Shown here piece by piece: positions 25,986 to 34,823 of a stretch of 64,000 nt of DNA. Within the stretch, counting starts at the first letter, position 1; every line of letters starts with the position of its first letter. Below the pieces are notes generated by a model. That model made no database searches, had not been told where the DNA came from, and worked only from the letters and a program-made list of their open reading frames with translations. The translations under genes and the position numbers were made by a program. The DNA is from Thiocystis violacea (GTDB taxonomy: Bacteria; Pseudomonadota; Gammaproteobacteria; Chromatiales; Chromatiaceae), in NCBI RefSeq assembly GCF_016583565.1, contig NZ_NRRF01000013.1, forward strand, positions 56,068-120,067. Reading direction: 5' to 3'.

Positions 25986-27254
25986 GTGAGCGAGAAGATC
26001 ATCGACATCGATCAGCTACGCGTTGGCATGTTCGTCCAGCTCGATCTGCCCTGGATGAGTCACCCCTTCATGACCAGCAGCTTCAAGATCCGCACGCGCA
26101 AGCAGTTGGAGGCGCTCAAGCATCTGGGCCTCAGTCAAGTTCGGATCGATCCCGACCGCAGCAACCGGGTTCTGGCCCCGTCCGACGATGCGGACACGGA
26201 TACCGCCGCCGGCGATCAACTCAGGGAGGACCTGACCGCGGCGCTTTGGCAGGAGAAGACGCAGCGCATCCGTAAGCTCAAGGAGCGGCGCAGCCGGCTC
26301 AATCTCTGCGCCAAGCGCTATACGCAGACCGTCGGGCTGGCGCGTAAGCTCATGTCGCATCTGCGCGCCTCACCCTTTCAGGCGGCGGAGGAGGCGGGGG
26401 CCTTGGTGGGGCAGATGGTCGATGAGCTGACCGAGGATTCCGAGACGACCATCCAGCTGGTGAATCTGAAGAATCAGGATGAAGGCAGCTATTACCACGC
26501 CATCAATGTAGTGGCCCTGGCGCTGGTGGTGGGTCAGAAGCTGGAGCTGGACAAGTCGCAACTGCGCATGCTTGGGCTTGGCGCCTTGTTCCACGATCTG
26601 GGCCATATGAAGATCCCGACTCAGATCCTGCTCAAAAAGGAGGGGTTCACCCAGCCGGAGCGGCAGTTCTACGAGCAGCACCCGCGCTACGGTGCCGAAC
26701 TGGCGCGCCAGATCAAGACGCTCCCGCCAGCGGTCGTCGAGATCGTCGCCCGGCATCATGAGCACCTCGACGGCAGCGGCTATCCAGAGGGTCTCAAGGA
26801 TAAGGACATCGGCACCCTCACGCGGATCGTCACCGTCGTCAATCGCTATGACAACCTCTGTAACGGCTTCGGGGCAGAGCACGGTCTTTCGCCCCATCAG
26901 GCCATCTCCCAGATGTATTCCAAGGAGCGGACGCAGTACGACGCCAGGGCGCTGACCAGCTTCATCACCAACCTCGGCGTCTATCCGCCGGGGACCGTGG
27001 TGCGGCTCAACGATCGGCGCATCGCCGTGGTCGTCTCCATCAACGCCGGTGATCTCCTCAGGCCGAACGTGCTGGTGTATTCGCCGGAGATTCCCTCCGA
27101 GGAGGCGCTGGTCCTGGATTTGGTTGAAGAGGACATCGGGATCTGCGAGAGTCTGCGTCGCTCGGATCTTTCGGCCGAGCAGGTGGAGTATCTCAACCTG
27201 TCCGACAAACTCAGCTACTATTTCCAATCGCCGCAGGTCTCGTCGAGGCGCTAG
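25986..27254 (+). CDS. HD-GYP cyclic-di-GMP phosphodiesterase
   Basis: 422 residues from a GTG start. The N-terminus (about 1-130) is a DUF3391-type domain found ahead of many HD-GYP proteins. The catalytic domain follows with HD at residues 203-204 (LFHDLGHMKIP) and HHEHLDGSGYPEGL with GYP at 265-267. All metal ligands seem present, so it is predicted to be an active c-di-GMP/pGpG hydrolase. The C-terminal 100 residues form a small beta domain (VVRLNDRRIAVVVSINAGD). It is divergent from ileS and not in an obvious operon. Confidence 0.92.
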   Translation: MSEKIIDIDQLRVGMFVQLDLPWMSHPFMTSSFKIRTRKQLEALKHLGLSQVRIDPDRSNRVLAPSDDADTDTAAGDQLREDLTAALWQEKTQRIRKLKERRSRLNLCAKRYTQTVGLARKLMSHLRASPFQAAEEAGALVGQMVDELTEDSETTIQLVNLKNQDEGSYYHAINVVALALVVGQKLELDKSQLRMLGLGALFHDLGHMKIPTQILLKKEGFTQPERQFYEQHPRYGAELARQIKTLPPAVVEIVARHHEHLDGSGYPEGLKDKDIGTLTRIVTVVNRYDNLCNGFGAEHGLSPHQAISQMYSKERTQYDARALTSFITNLGVYPPGTVVRLNDRRIAVVVSINAGDLLRPNVLVYSPEIPSEEALVLDLVEEDIGICESLRRSDLSAEQVEYLNLSDKLSYYFQSPQVSSRR

Positions 27255-27462
27255 GGCACGCGCAGCCGGCCTCCAGATGCGCTAGCGCGGCCCGGGCGGA
27301 TCGAAGGCAAAACCGCGGGCCCGCGGCGCGCTTTCTGTTAGGCTCGCGCGGTTGGTTGGTGTGGCCACGCAGATCCAAGGCCCGCGGCGCCTATCCTCGG
27401 CAGACAGAAATGCGCCCCGCCGATCAGTCATCCCAAGAGAACAAGTGTCAGAGGAGCCCTAC

Positions 27463-29598
27463 GTGGTGAGTCGCCCTATGAGTCGTCGTTTCGTCCTGTT
27501 CTGGATCATGGCTGCGTGGCTGGTCCTGCCCCTGGTGGCCGCGGCTGGCCAGGTGCTGGAGGTGCCCCTGCCCGGCAAGGCGTCCATCGTGCGACTCGGC
27601 GCCGTGCCTGACCCCGTGACCGAGACTGGGCGAGCGATCGCTCAGAGCCTGTTCGAGGGTTTGGAGCAGCAGGATCCGGCGTCCGTATCCGCCGCCATCG
27701 ATCGGCTTGCGGCCGTCGTCGGGCGCGAGAACGTCGGTGGCAGCTACTCGGCGATGGAGTGGCTCGCCAAGGGCTGGTTGCGTGCGCAGGAGGTCGGGGT
27801 TGAAAAGGCCCGGCCGGAGTCCCTGATGGACCGCGCCTATTTCGACTACTTCCTCGACGAGGATGCGGCGAATTTCAAGGAGTACCTGCAGCGCAAGTAC
27901 GCAGTGGGCGATTTCAAGGTGACAGACCCGGCGCAACACATGGATCGGCGCACCTTCCTCGAAGACATGCTGATGTTCAACAACCCGGTCCGCTCCGAGT
28001 GGGATTCGACGGAGCGGGTCGTCGAGACCCTGGTCGGACTCCAGCCGCCGATCAAGAAGGTGATCGATGTCGGTGCCGGATTCGGCTATTTCTCGCAGCG
28101 TTTCGCGCAAGCTTTGGGCGATGGCGCGACCGTGTTCGCGGTGGACACCCAGGACACCTATGTCGAAGCCCTGAAAAAGACCATCGCAGACTATGGCATT
28201 CGCGGGGTGCGGCCGATCCTCTCGACGGCCGACGACGTCAAGGTCGAAGAGCAGACCGATCTCGTCTTCATCTCATCGCTCTACCATGTCCTCTATGCCT
28301 GGAGTCAGCCCAGGCAGCGTGACGCCTTCATGGCGACGCTGGACAGGTCTCTGCGGCCCGGCGGCTACCTCATGATCCTGGACAACCGGGACAATCAGGG
28401 GGCCTCGCTGCACAACTCCTTCCTGAGCCAGGACTTTGCCATTGCTCAGCTCTACCACTATGGCTACGAGCTGGTGAAGAGCGAAGACCTCTCTGCGTAT
28501 CGCTATTTGCTCGTCCTGCGCAAGGCGGCGCCCGAGGCGCCGAAGCCGCCCGTCTACTCGGTTCCGGAAGGGACGCCCGCCATCCAGGTCCGCGGCCCGG
28601 ACTCCGTGGTGCACATTGGGAGTCTGGACTCCTTCGACATCACGCCCTCCGGCATTGCGGCGGCGAAGCTGCTGCTCAAGGCGCTCACCGATTCCGATGT
28701 CGAATCCGCGCGCGCGGCGGCGAATCTCTACGCGGCGACCATTCCGGCGGAGAACTTCGGCGGAGAATACACGGCGCTTCAATGGGTGGCCGAGTATGTC
28801 TCCGGCACCGAGGAGGAGCGGCAGGCGCTGACCAAGGACCCCTTGGCCGCCGAATTCCTCGCCTATCTCGGCGCGGACGACTACCAACGGCTCAAGGGGT
28901 ATCTCACCCGCAAGTACAAGCTCGATGCGCCCGACCTGACGGTCGAGGAAGCGACCGACGAGAAGAACCGCGAGATCGGCATCGTCAGGCGCCAGGCGCT
29001 CGAGGACTTCATTCTCTTCAATAATCCGAGGCGCGAGTTCTGGGAGAAATCCTCCCGGATCATGGAGCTGCTGCCGCTGCGTCCGGGCGACACCGTGGTC
29101 GACCTGGGCAGTGGCCCCGGCTATTTCAGCTTCAAGTTCTCCGATCGGGTGGGTCCGAAGGGGGTGGTCTACTCCATGGACACGAAGCAGACGCACATCG
29201 ACTATCTCACCGAGATCGCCAAGAAGTGGGGCGTCGAGAATATCCGTGCCTCTGTCTCCTCGACCGATGGCTTCGAGATCTCCGAACCTGGATCGGCCGA
29301 CGTCGTCTTCATGTGCTCGCTCTATCACATCATCTACGCCGTCTCTTCCCAGAGCGAGCGCGATGGTATGATCGCGAGCATCATCAAGGCGCTGAAGCCT
29401 GGTGGTCGGTTCGTCGTCGTCGACAATGGTCCCGTGGATCAGGGCAAGCTGCCCTATCATGGCCCCTATATCCGCCAGGAGCTGATTCGTGCCCAGCTTG
29501 AAGCCTATGGCTTCAAGTACGAGTCCTCGGAGCAGATCATCCCGCAGCGCTACCTCATGGTCTTCTCGCATGGCGCGAGTGCGGACGCGTTGCCCTAG
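27463..29598 (+). CDS. Predicted exported protein with two tandem SAM-methyltransferase repeats
   Basis: 711 residues from the GTG at 27463, which sits six bases after GAGGAG. A GTG at 27466 and an ATG at 27478 are alternatives. A Sec-type signal (MSRRFVLFWIMAAWLVLPL, ending AAAG) opens the chain. Two homologous halves of about 330 residues follow, each a helical cap plus a class I methyltransferase fold. Half 1 has FLEDMLMFNNP and motif I VIDVGAGFGYFS; half 2 has ALEDFILFNNP and VVDLGSGPGYFS. Both keep the acidic residue after strand 2 (AVDTQDTY, SMDTKQTH) and a SLYHxxYA motif. SAM is not expected in the periplasm, so the export signal is odd. Substrate unknown. Confidence 0.85.
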   Translation: MVSRPMSRRFVLFWIMAAWLVLPLVAAAGQVLEVPLPGKASIVRLGAVPDPVTETGRAIAQSLFEGLEQQDPASVSAAIDRLAAVVGRENVGGSYSAMEWLAKGWLRAQEVGVEKARPESLMDRAYFDYFLDEDAANFKEYLQRKYAVGDFKVTDPAQHMDRRTFLEDMLMFNNPVRSEWDSTERVVETLVGLQPPIKKVIDVGAGFGYFSQRFAQALGDGATVFAVDTQDTYVEALKKTIADYGIRGVRPILSTADDVKVEEQTDLVFISSLYHVLYAWSQPRQRDAFMATLDRSLRPGGYLMILDNRDNQGASLHNSFLSQDFAIAQLYHYGYELVKSEDLSAYRYLLVLRKAAPEAPKPPVYSVPEGTPAIQVRGPDSVVHIGSLDSFDITPSGIAAAKLLLKALTDSDVESARAAANLYAATIPAENFGGEYTALQWVAEYVSGTEEERQALTKDPLAAEFLAYLGADDYQRLKGYLTRKYKLDAPDLTVEEATDEKNREIGIVRRQALEDFILFNNPRREFWEKSSRIMELLPLRPGDTVVDLGSGPGYFSFKFSDRVGPKGVVYSMDTKQTHIDYLTEIAKKWGVENIRASVSSTDGFEISEPGSADVVFMCSLYHIIYAVSSQSERDGMIASIIKALKPGGRFVVVDNGPVDQGKLPYHGPYIRQELIRAQLEAYGFKYESSEQIIPQRYLMVFSHGASADALP

Positions 29599-29850
29599 GC
29601 GTCTTGCGTCCCGGTCAGAATTCCCTCGAACGAGCGCTTCCCGCCGCCATGCGCGCGGGGCGCTCGTGGGCGGGCTGGCGTCGTGGTCGCGGAACATCTC
29701 CGGGTCTGCGCAAGTCTGACAAGATGAGCCACTCGATCGGGCAGTCGCTCCCCAGGGTCGTCGCTCCCCAGCGAGCCGAAAACGCGACACCGACGAGGTC
29801 GTTCGTCAGTCGCAGCCGTGTTACCCCCCAATCGTTCGGAGAAGCATCCT

Positions 29851-30786
29851 ATGAAGACGTCACCGTCATCGATCATTTTGAGCTCGCTCGCTCTGGTGTC
29901 CTCGATGATTGCGATCGCCATCCAGTTTCCGCCCCTGAGCGGCTATGTTTCGGCGCTGAGGGGTGAGGAGCCGCCGGCGAAGCTCGACGCCGCGGCCATG
30001 TCCGCGCAGTCCTTGTCCGAGCCGCTGCCCGACACGCGCGTCGCAAGCCCGTCCGAGGCGGATGTGCCCGTCGCGGGGGCATTGGATGCGCAGGCGCGTC
30101 GCATCGCTCTGCTCGAGAAACAGCTGTCTCAGCTCGAGCGGGTGATCCGGTCAGCCGGGTTGGACGCGGCGGCGCCCTACCTCATGCCGCCGCCGGGCAG
30201 CGATTCGCCGCTGTTGGCCCAGATCGGTGAAACATACGCGACGCGCGCGCGCTTCGAGGAGCGCCGCAAGAAGATGCTGGAGCACTCTCAGGAGATGCGC
30301 CAACGCGATATGGACGCCTATGGCCAAGCCAGCTATGAGGCGATCAACGGCCTCTACGACAAGGCGCGCCCGGCGCGCGGCAACGCCACCCCCGAGCAGA
30401 AGGCGGAGCGTGACGCCGCGCTCAATAGCTTGATGACTGACTACCCGGAGGCCTATACGACCAGCGTTGCCGTCGCCGAGCAGGCCTTGGCTGCCGCCAT
30501 CAATCGCGACACCGCGGGCGCTGAGGGCTACTACCAATCCCTGGTGTCGGCCTCGCCCTATTCCGAGGTGGTGACCGAGCAGGGCATCAACGCCATTCCC
30601 ACGCTGCAGACCTATCTCGCGCGTCAGTACGTCGACGAAGGGCGATTCGATGAGGCGGCGACCATCCTGGACGCCCTCAGCACGCAGTCCGACACGATCA
30701 TCCTCGAGCCCAATGACATGGGCGAGCCGACCGCGAAGCCGGCGCAGGACATCATCACCGAACTGCGGGATAAGATTGCGCGTTAG
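29851..30786 (+). CDS. Exported or membrane-anchored helical protein
   Basis: 311 residues from an ATG with GGAGAAG upstream. The N-terminal hydrophobic stretch (about 8-27) could be an uncleaved signal anchor. A Pro/Ala/Ser linker with a short coiled coil (RIALLEKQLSQLERVIRS) follows. The C-terminal half is helical and TPR-like, with YLARQYVDEGRFDEAATILDAL as the best repeat. No named family is recognised. It lies 250 bases after the methyltransferase-repeat gene, same strand, and may belong to the same envelope function. Confidence 0.65.
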   Translation: MKTSPSSIILSSLALVSSMIAIAIQFPPLSGYVSALRGEEPPAKLDAAAMSAQSLSEPLPDTRVASPSEADVPVAGALDAQARRIALLEKQLSQLERVIRSAGLDAAAPYLMPPPGSDSPLLAQIGETYATRARFEERRKKMLEHSQEMRQRDMDAYGQASYEAINGLYDKARPARGNATPEQKAERDAALNSLMTDYPEAYTTSVAVAEQALAAAINRDTAGAEGYYQSLVSASPYSEVVTEQGINAIPTLQTYLARQYVDEGRFDEAATILDALSTQSDTIILEPNDMGEPTAKPAQDIITELRDKIAR

Positions 30787-31139
30787 GCGCCTGTCCGGCT
30801 GAGGGGGCTCGACGCGAGGCGGCGGGAGCACGCGGCCATGTCGGCCCGGTCGTGAGGTGCATCGTGGGTTCCATGCGAGGAAAAGCCTGGGCGCAGGTCG
30901 GACAGGCTCCCAAACGGCCGCCCCCTTCCGGGTTGGGGGGCGAGTCCTCTCCCGAGCGCCCGATCGCAGGCCCTTGAGACGCCAGCCAGTGCGGCTGCCT
31001 ACTCGCGCTCGCCGATGCGCGGTCCGCGCCGGCAACTGCGGCAGAAACGATAGAAACTGCGGTGAAATGCCGCCACTTGACTCACGTATATTCAAACGCT
31101 GTTGGGAGAAGGCCGAGGTGGGAGTGCAGAGCGGACGGC
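30787..31139. other. 353-bp intergenic segment before the transporter/radical-SAM operon
   Basis: No gene recognised. It contains a GC hairpin (30919-30942) and should carry the promoter of the downstream operon, but I cannot point to clear -35/-10 boxes. Confidence 0.5.
30919..30942 (+). terminator. GC-rich hairpin after the helical-protein gene
   Basis: CGCCCCC (30919-30925) pairs with GGGGGCG (30936-30942) around a 10-base loop. It has no downstream T-run, so terminator activity is only possible. Confidence 0.35.
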
Positions 31140-32078
31140 ATGGCGCGATTCGAGCCAGCAGGGCTGGCGGGTAATCGGGCCGTGGGATTGGAGTTGATCG
31201 GTATTCTCGCCGCGCTTGGCTCGGCGGCAACCTGGGCAGTGGGTGCGCTCTTGCTGAAGCCCTTCGCCGAGCAGCTTCCGGCGATGGGGCTTGCGTTCGC
31301 GAAAGGGATCTTCGGCCTGCTGCTGCTCGGAACCTGCATTCTGCTGGTCGGGCGGGAGCCCATCGGAGCCCCCGTCTTCTGGGTCCTGTTCCTGAGCGGG
31401 GTTTTGGGCATCGGCGTCGCCGACACGCTGTTTTTCAAAGCGCTGCGCGAGCTCTCCTCGCATTCGGTCGTGCAGCTGATGCTGTTGGGGCAGGTCGCGA
31501 CCATTGGCATGGCCGTGGTCTTCCTCGGAGAGGTTCTGGTTTGGCAGGAGTGGTCCGGTGTCGCGCTCGTGATTGCAGGCGTGGCCGTTGTCTTGACCGG
31601 GCCGGGCGAAGAGGGTGACGGTCGTGCGACGCGGCGTGGAATTCTGTTCGGGTTGGTGTCGGTCATGTCCATGGCGGCCTCGGTGACCATGGCCAAAGGT
31701 GTGCTGGACGACGTCGATGCCCTCACGGCGACCTTCTTGCGGATCGCGGGCGGGGTCGTGTCGCTCTTCCTCTTCGCGCCTGTGTTCTACCTGGGGCGGG
31801 GTAACTGGATCAGCCCCTTGCTGTCGGACTGGCGCCTGGCCTTGAGGTTCTGCGCCATTGCGACCTTCGTGACCTTCGGCGGATTCTTCCTCTCCCTGTT
31901 GGCGATGAAGTTGACGCCTCTGGCGATTGCCAACACCCTCTTGTCGACGGAGCCGCTGTTCGTACTCTTGATCATGGCGATCCTCTACCGGGAGAGGCCG
32001 GACTCACGGCGGCTGCTTGGCAGCTTGATCGGGGTTCTCGGTGTCGGCCTCATTTCCGCTAAGAGTATCCTGACGTAA
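31140..32078 (+). CDS. EamA/DMT-superfamily transporter
   Basis: 312 residues from the ATG at 31140. A GTG at 31182 is an alternative, and an upstream in-frame extension looks non-coding. Ten hydrophobic segments form two EamA repeats. The first spans LAALGSAATWAVGALLLKPF to VALVIAGVAVVLTGPG, and the second spans GILFGLVSVMSMAASVTMAKG to LLGSLIGVLGVGLISAKSIL. Members export or import small metabolites and amino-acid-like compounds. The radical-SAM gene follows after 15 bases, so the three genes are probably one operon and the transporter may move the pathway's substrate or product. Confidence 0.88.
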   Translation: MARFEPAGLAGNRAVGLELIGILAALGSAATWAVGALLLKPFAEQLPAMGLAFAKGIFGLLLLGTCILLVGREPIGAPVFWVLFLSGVLGIGVADTLFFKALRELSSHSVVQLMLLGQVATIGMAVVFLGEVLVWQEWSGVALVIAGVAVVLTGPGEEGDGRATRRGILFGLVSVMSMAASVTMAKGVLDDVDALTATFLRIAGGVVSLFLFAPVFYLGRGNWISPLLSDWRLALRFCAIATFVTFGGFFLSLLAMKLTPLAIANTLLSTEPLFVLLIMAILYRERPDSRRLLGSLIGVLGVGLISAKSILT

Positions 32079-32093
32079 TACGAGGTTGGATCG

Positions 32094-33125
32094 ATGAAAA
32101 CGAATGAAGGGGTCCAGCTCCACGACCTGCAAGCCATCGGCTCGCAAGGCTTCGAGGCGGATGTGTTCGACGAGTCCATCAAGGTCGCACTCAAGGCCAG
32201 GGGCGAGGCCCAGGAGCAGCTCTTCGAGATGGCCCGCGCCGCGCGCCTCACGGGGTTTCCCGATCGCCGCGCGGAGATCCGCAGCGTTGTCGAGATCTCC
32301 AACATCTGCAAGCAGCGCTGCAATTACTGCAACATCGGCTCCGAAGGCACGAAGAAGTACGTCATCCCGTCCGACGACCTGGTGGACATCGCCTCCTTCC
32401 TCTACCGCGAGCGCGGCCGGCGTGTCCTGCTGCTGCAGTCTGGCGAGAACAAGGACAAGCAGTTCGTCTCCAACGTGATCCGGGGTTGCGCGCTCATCAA
32501 GGACAAGATGCCCGACATCCAGCTGATCGGCTGCATCGGAAATCTGAGCTATGAGCAGTACCGCGAGATGCGGCAGGCCGGCGTGGACCGCTACCTGCTC
32601 AAGATCGAGGCCTCCCGCCCGTCGCTCTACGAGGCGGTGAAACCCCATGACAAGTGGGCGGAGCGGCGCCAATGCCTGGACGACCTCGCCGAGCTCGGTT
32701 TCCTGGTGGGCAGTGGCGTCATCGTCGGGCTGCCAGGTCAGACGGAAGACGATCTGGTGGGGGATCTCAAGTTCCTGTCGGACCTCAACCTCCACATGGT
32801 CAGTGCCTCGGTCTTCATCCCCGGGCGGGGAACGACCTATGAGCACATGCCCTGCGGCGACGTCGAGACGACGCTGAACTTCATGGCCCTTCTGCGGATC
32901 AAGAACCCGACCGCGCTGATGCCGACGACCAGCTCGCTCGAAAAGCTGAAGGCCGATGGGCAATACCTCGGGGTCATGGCGGGCGCCAATACCGTGACGA
33001 TTCACGACGGTACGCCCCAGGCCCTGCAGCACCTGTTTCCGATCTACGATGAACACCGATACCGGCCAAATGACGATTATCTTCGTGCGATTGTGGAACG
33101 CGCGGGCCTGCGTCTTCTGGCCTGA
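32094..33125 (+). CDS. HydE/BioB-like radical-SAM enzyme
   Basis: 343 residues. The 4Fe-4S motif is ICKQRCNYCNIGS (CX3CX2C). The TIM-barrel then shows LLQSGEN, RYLLKIEASRPSLYEAV, GSGVIVGLPGQTEDDL, VSASVFIPGRGTTYEHMP, MPTTSSLEKL and a late GANTVT. This succession resembles HydE (the [FeFe]-hydrogenase maturase) and HmdB more than biotin synthase, whose second cluster Cys set I do not see. No hydF, hydG or hydrogenase gene is nearby, so this is likely a paralog with another substrate. It is coupled to the EamA gene upstream and the HemN-like gene downstream. Confidence 0.88.
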   Translation: MKTNEGVQLHDLQAIGSQGFEADVFDESIKVALKARGEAQEQLFEMARAARLTGFPDRRAEIRSVVEISNICKQRCNYCNIGSEGTKKYVIPSDDLVDIASFLYRERGRRVLLLQSGENKDKQFVSNVIRGCALIKDKMPDIQLIGCIGNLSYEQYREMRQAGVDRYLLKIEASRPSLYEAVKPHDKWAERRQCLDDLAELGFLVGSGVIVGLPGQTEDDLVGDLKFLSDLNLHMVSASVFIPGRGTTYEHMPCGDVETTLNFMALLRIKNPTALMPTTSSLEKLKADGQYLGVMAGANTVTIHDGTPQALQHLFPIYDEHRYRPNDDYLRAIVERAGLRLLA

Positions 33126-33190
33126 GTCCCATTGAACACCGCGGAGCGCGTCGAGCAACGAGCAACGCGTCGAGCGACGAGGAGAGAATG

Positions 33191-34654
33191 ATGAGCGAAA
33201 TGACAGCGACCCAGAACGACTCAACCAATCCGGTTCGGCGCGAGACTGTCGAGAGCCGTGTGCAAGACTTCAACAGGTTCCGCGAACTGGGGCTCGTCGC
33301 GAAATCGGGTGATTTCTTTCCGTCGGTGCATTATCCGCCCATTACCATGTATCCGGAGGCCGAGGAAGAGGAGTTGCTGGGAGACTATGTCCCACCCGCC
33401 GATGGGCTCTTCGACGTCTACCTGCACCTGCCGTTCTGCGAGCAGCGCTGCATGTTCTGCCACTATCCGGTGAAATTCGGTCAGTTCGGCGACAGCGTCA
33501 GCGATGAGACCGAGAGGTATCTGGACGCGCTCGAGACGGAGATGGACCTCTTCAGAGCCCGGCTCGGGATTCCGATGTTTCAGGCGCGCTCGATTCTGGT
33601 CGGCGGCGGCACACCGACCCTGCTGGCGCCGGTCCAGTTGCGGCGGATGCTGGAGGGCTTCAAGAAGCGCGTCGATTGCTCCCGGGTGACTCAGTTCAAC
33701 TTCGACGTCGATCCGGGGACGCTGACCGATCAGCACGGCGAAGAGCGGCTCAGGATTCTGCGCGAGCATGGCGTGGATCGGCTGACGATCGGCGTCCAAT
33801 CCCTGGACGACGAGATCCTGCGCAAGATGCACCGCCCGCACGACGTCAAGACGGCCTTGGCCGCGATCGAGGCGTGCAAGAGGCATGGCTTCCAACTGAA
33901 TATCGAATTCATCTTCGGCTATCCCGGCCAGACGCTCGCGTCCTGGACCAGCATGATCGAGGAGGCGGCGCAGCTGGATGTCGATGAGATCCAGCTCTAT
34001 CGCCTCAAGATCGAGGCCTATGGCGACGCCCAGGGGCCGATCCAGAAGATCGCGACCCTGCGTCCGGAGCAGCTTCCGTCGTTCGAGGAGGCCATCCGCA
34101 TGAAGCAGGCCGCGATCGATGTCCTGGCCTCTTACGGGTACACAGAGAACCTGCGTCGTGTCTTCTCCAAGAAGCGCGAGCACTATTCGCACTATGCGCA
34201 CAACCAGTGCTGCCAACTCTATGATCAGGTCGGCTTCGGGCTGACCGCCTTCAGCAGCCTGCGCGATCGCTTCCTGCTCAACACCCAGTCGTTCGATGAT
34301 TACTATCGCCGCATCGCCGAGGGCCGCCTCCCGGTCAATCGCGGGCTCAAGCGAAGCCACGAGGAGCAGCGCCGATGGGCGGTGGTCTTGCCGCTCAAGA
34401 ACCGCGATGTCGACAAGGCCCAATACGAGGCATTGACCGGGATCCCCTTCGAGCAGTCCTTCCCCGAGCTGTGGGAACAGCTGCTCGCGCAGGGGCTGGT
34501 CGAAGACAGAGGTGGGTTCGCCGGTTTGACGGCCAAGGGCGCCTTCTTCGCCGACGAGGTCTGTCATCAGTTCCATGCGCCCCAGTTCATTCCCTTCGAG
34601 CAGGACGAATATGCGAACGGACCGCTGAATCCTCACCGCTCGATGACGTCGTGA
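33191..34654 (+). CDS. HemN-like radical-SAM protein
   Basis: 487 residues from the ATG six bases after GAGGAG. An overlapping ATG lies three bases earlier. The cluster motif is HLPFCEQRCMFCHYPVKFG. SILVGGGTPTLL, FNFDVDPGTLTDQHGEERL, LTIGVQSLDDEILRKMHRPH and NIEFIFGYPGQT follow the HemN/HemW core closely, and a winged-helix-like C-terminus (about 385-470) ends it. HemN relatives include oxygen-independent coproporphyrinogen oxidase, HemW and class C radical methylases. The different Cys surroundings and operon partners argue against a plain heme role. The specific reaction is unknown. Confidence 0.88.
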   Translation: MSEMTATQNDSTNPVRRETVESRVQDFNRFRELGLVAKSGDFFPSVHYPPITMYPEAEEEELLGDYVPPADGLFDVYLHLPFCEQRCMFCHYPVKFGQFGDSVSDETERYLDALETEMDLFRARLGIPMFQARSILVGGGTPTLLAPVQLRRMLEGFKKRVDCSRVTQFNFDVDPGTLTDQHGEERLRILREHGVDRLTIGVQSLDDEILRKMHRPHDVKTALAAIEACKRHGFQLNIEFIFGYPGQTLASWTSMIEEAAQLDVDEIQLYRLKIEAYGDAQGPIQKIATLRPEQLPSFEEAIRMKQAAIDVLASYGYTENLRRVFSKKREHYSHYAHNQCCQLYDQVGFGLTAFSSLRDRFLLNTQSFDDYYRRIAEGRLPVNRGLKRSHEEQRRWAVVLPLKNRDVDKAQYEALTGIPFEQSFPELWEQLLAQGLVEDRGGFAGLTAKGAFFADEVCHQFHAPQFIPFEQDEYANGPLNPHRSMTS

Positions 34655-34751
34655 TGGGTTAAGGGCGCGGCTCGGCGTTTCGCGTCATCGACATGGAATC
34701 TGGGATTGCGTTACCTTGAGCGCCGCGCCGTCGGCGCGACCAGAACCGACG

Positions 34752-34778
34752 ACGCGCCTCACGTCGAGGCGCGTTTTA
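34752..34778 (+). terminator. Intrinsic terminator of the radical-SAM operon
   Basis: A perfect 9-bp stem, ACGCGCCTC / GAGGCGCGT, with a 5-base loop, runs into TTTTAT. It lies about 100 bases after the HemN-like stop and is the clearest intrinsic terminator in the window. Confidence 0.85.
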
Positions 34779-34823
34779 TCCTGCTCGTCGGTGATTCGGT
34801 TGGGCGATCAGCAAGGAGCTTTC

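Noticed and set aside
30787..31139. Small ORFs in the gap before the EamA gene
   Set aside because: They have no ribosome sites, Arg-rich low-complexity translations and no similarity to known families.
32094..33125. Biotin synthase (bioB)
   Set aside because: Only one CX3CX2C cluster is visible, the second-cluster Cys residues are not seen, and downstream motifs fit HydE/HmdB better. No other biotin gene is nearby.
33191..34654. Plain coproporphyrinogen III dehydrogenase (hemN)
   Set aside because: The core is HemN-like, but the Cys motif context (CEQRCMFCHYP) and the operon partners differ from the heme enzyme. The family level is safer.
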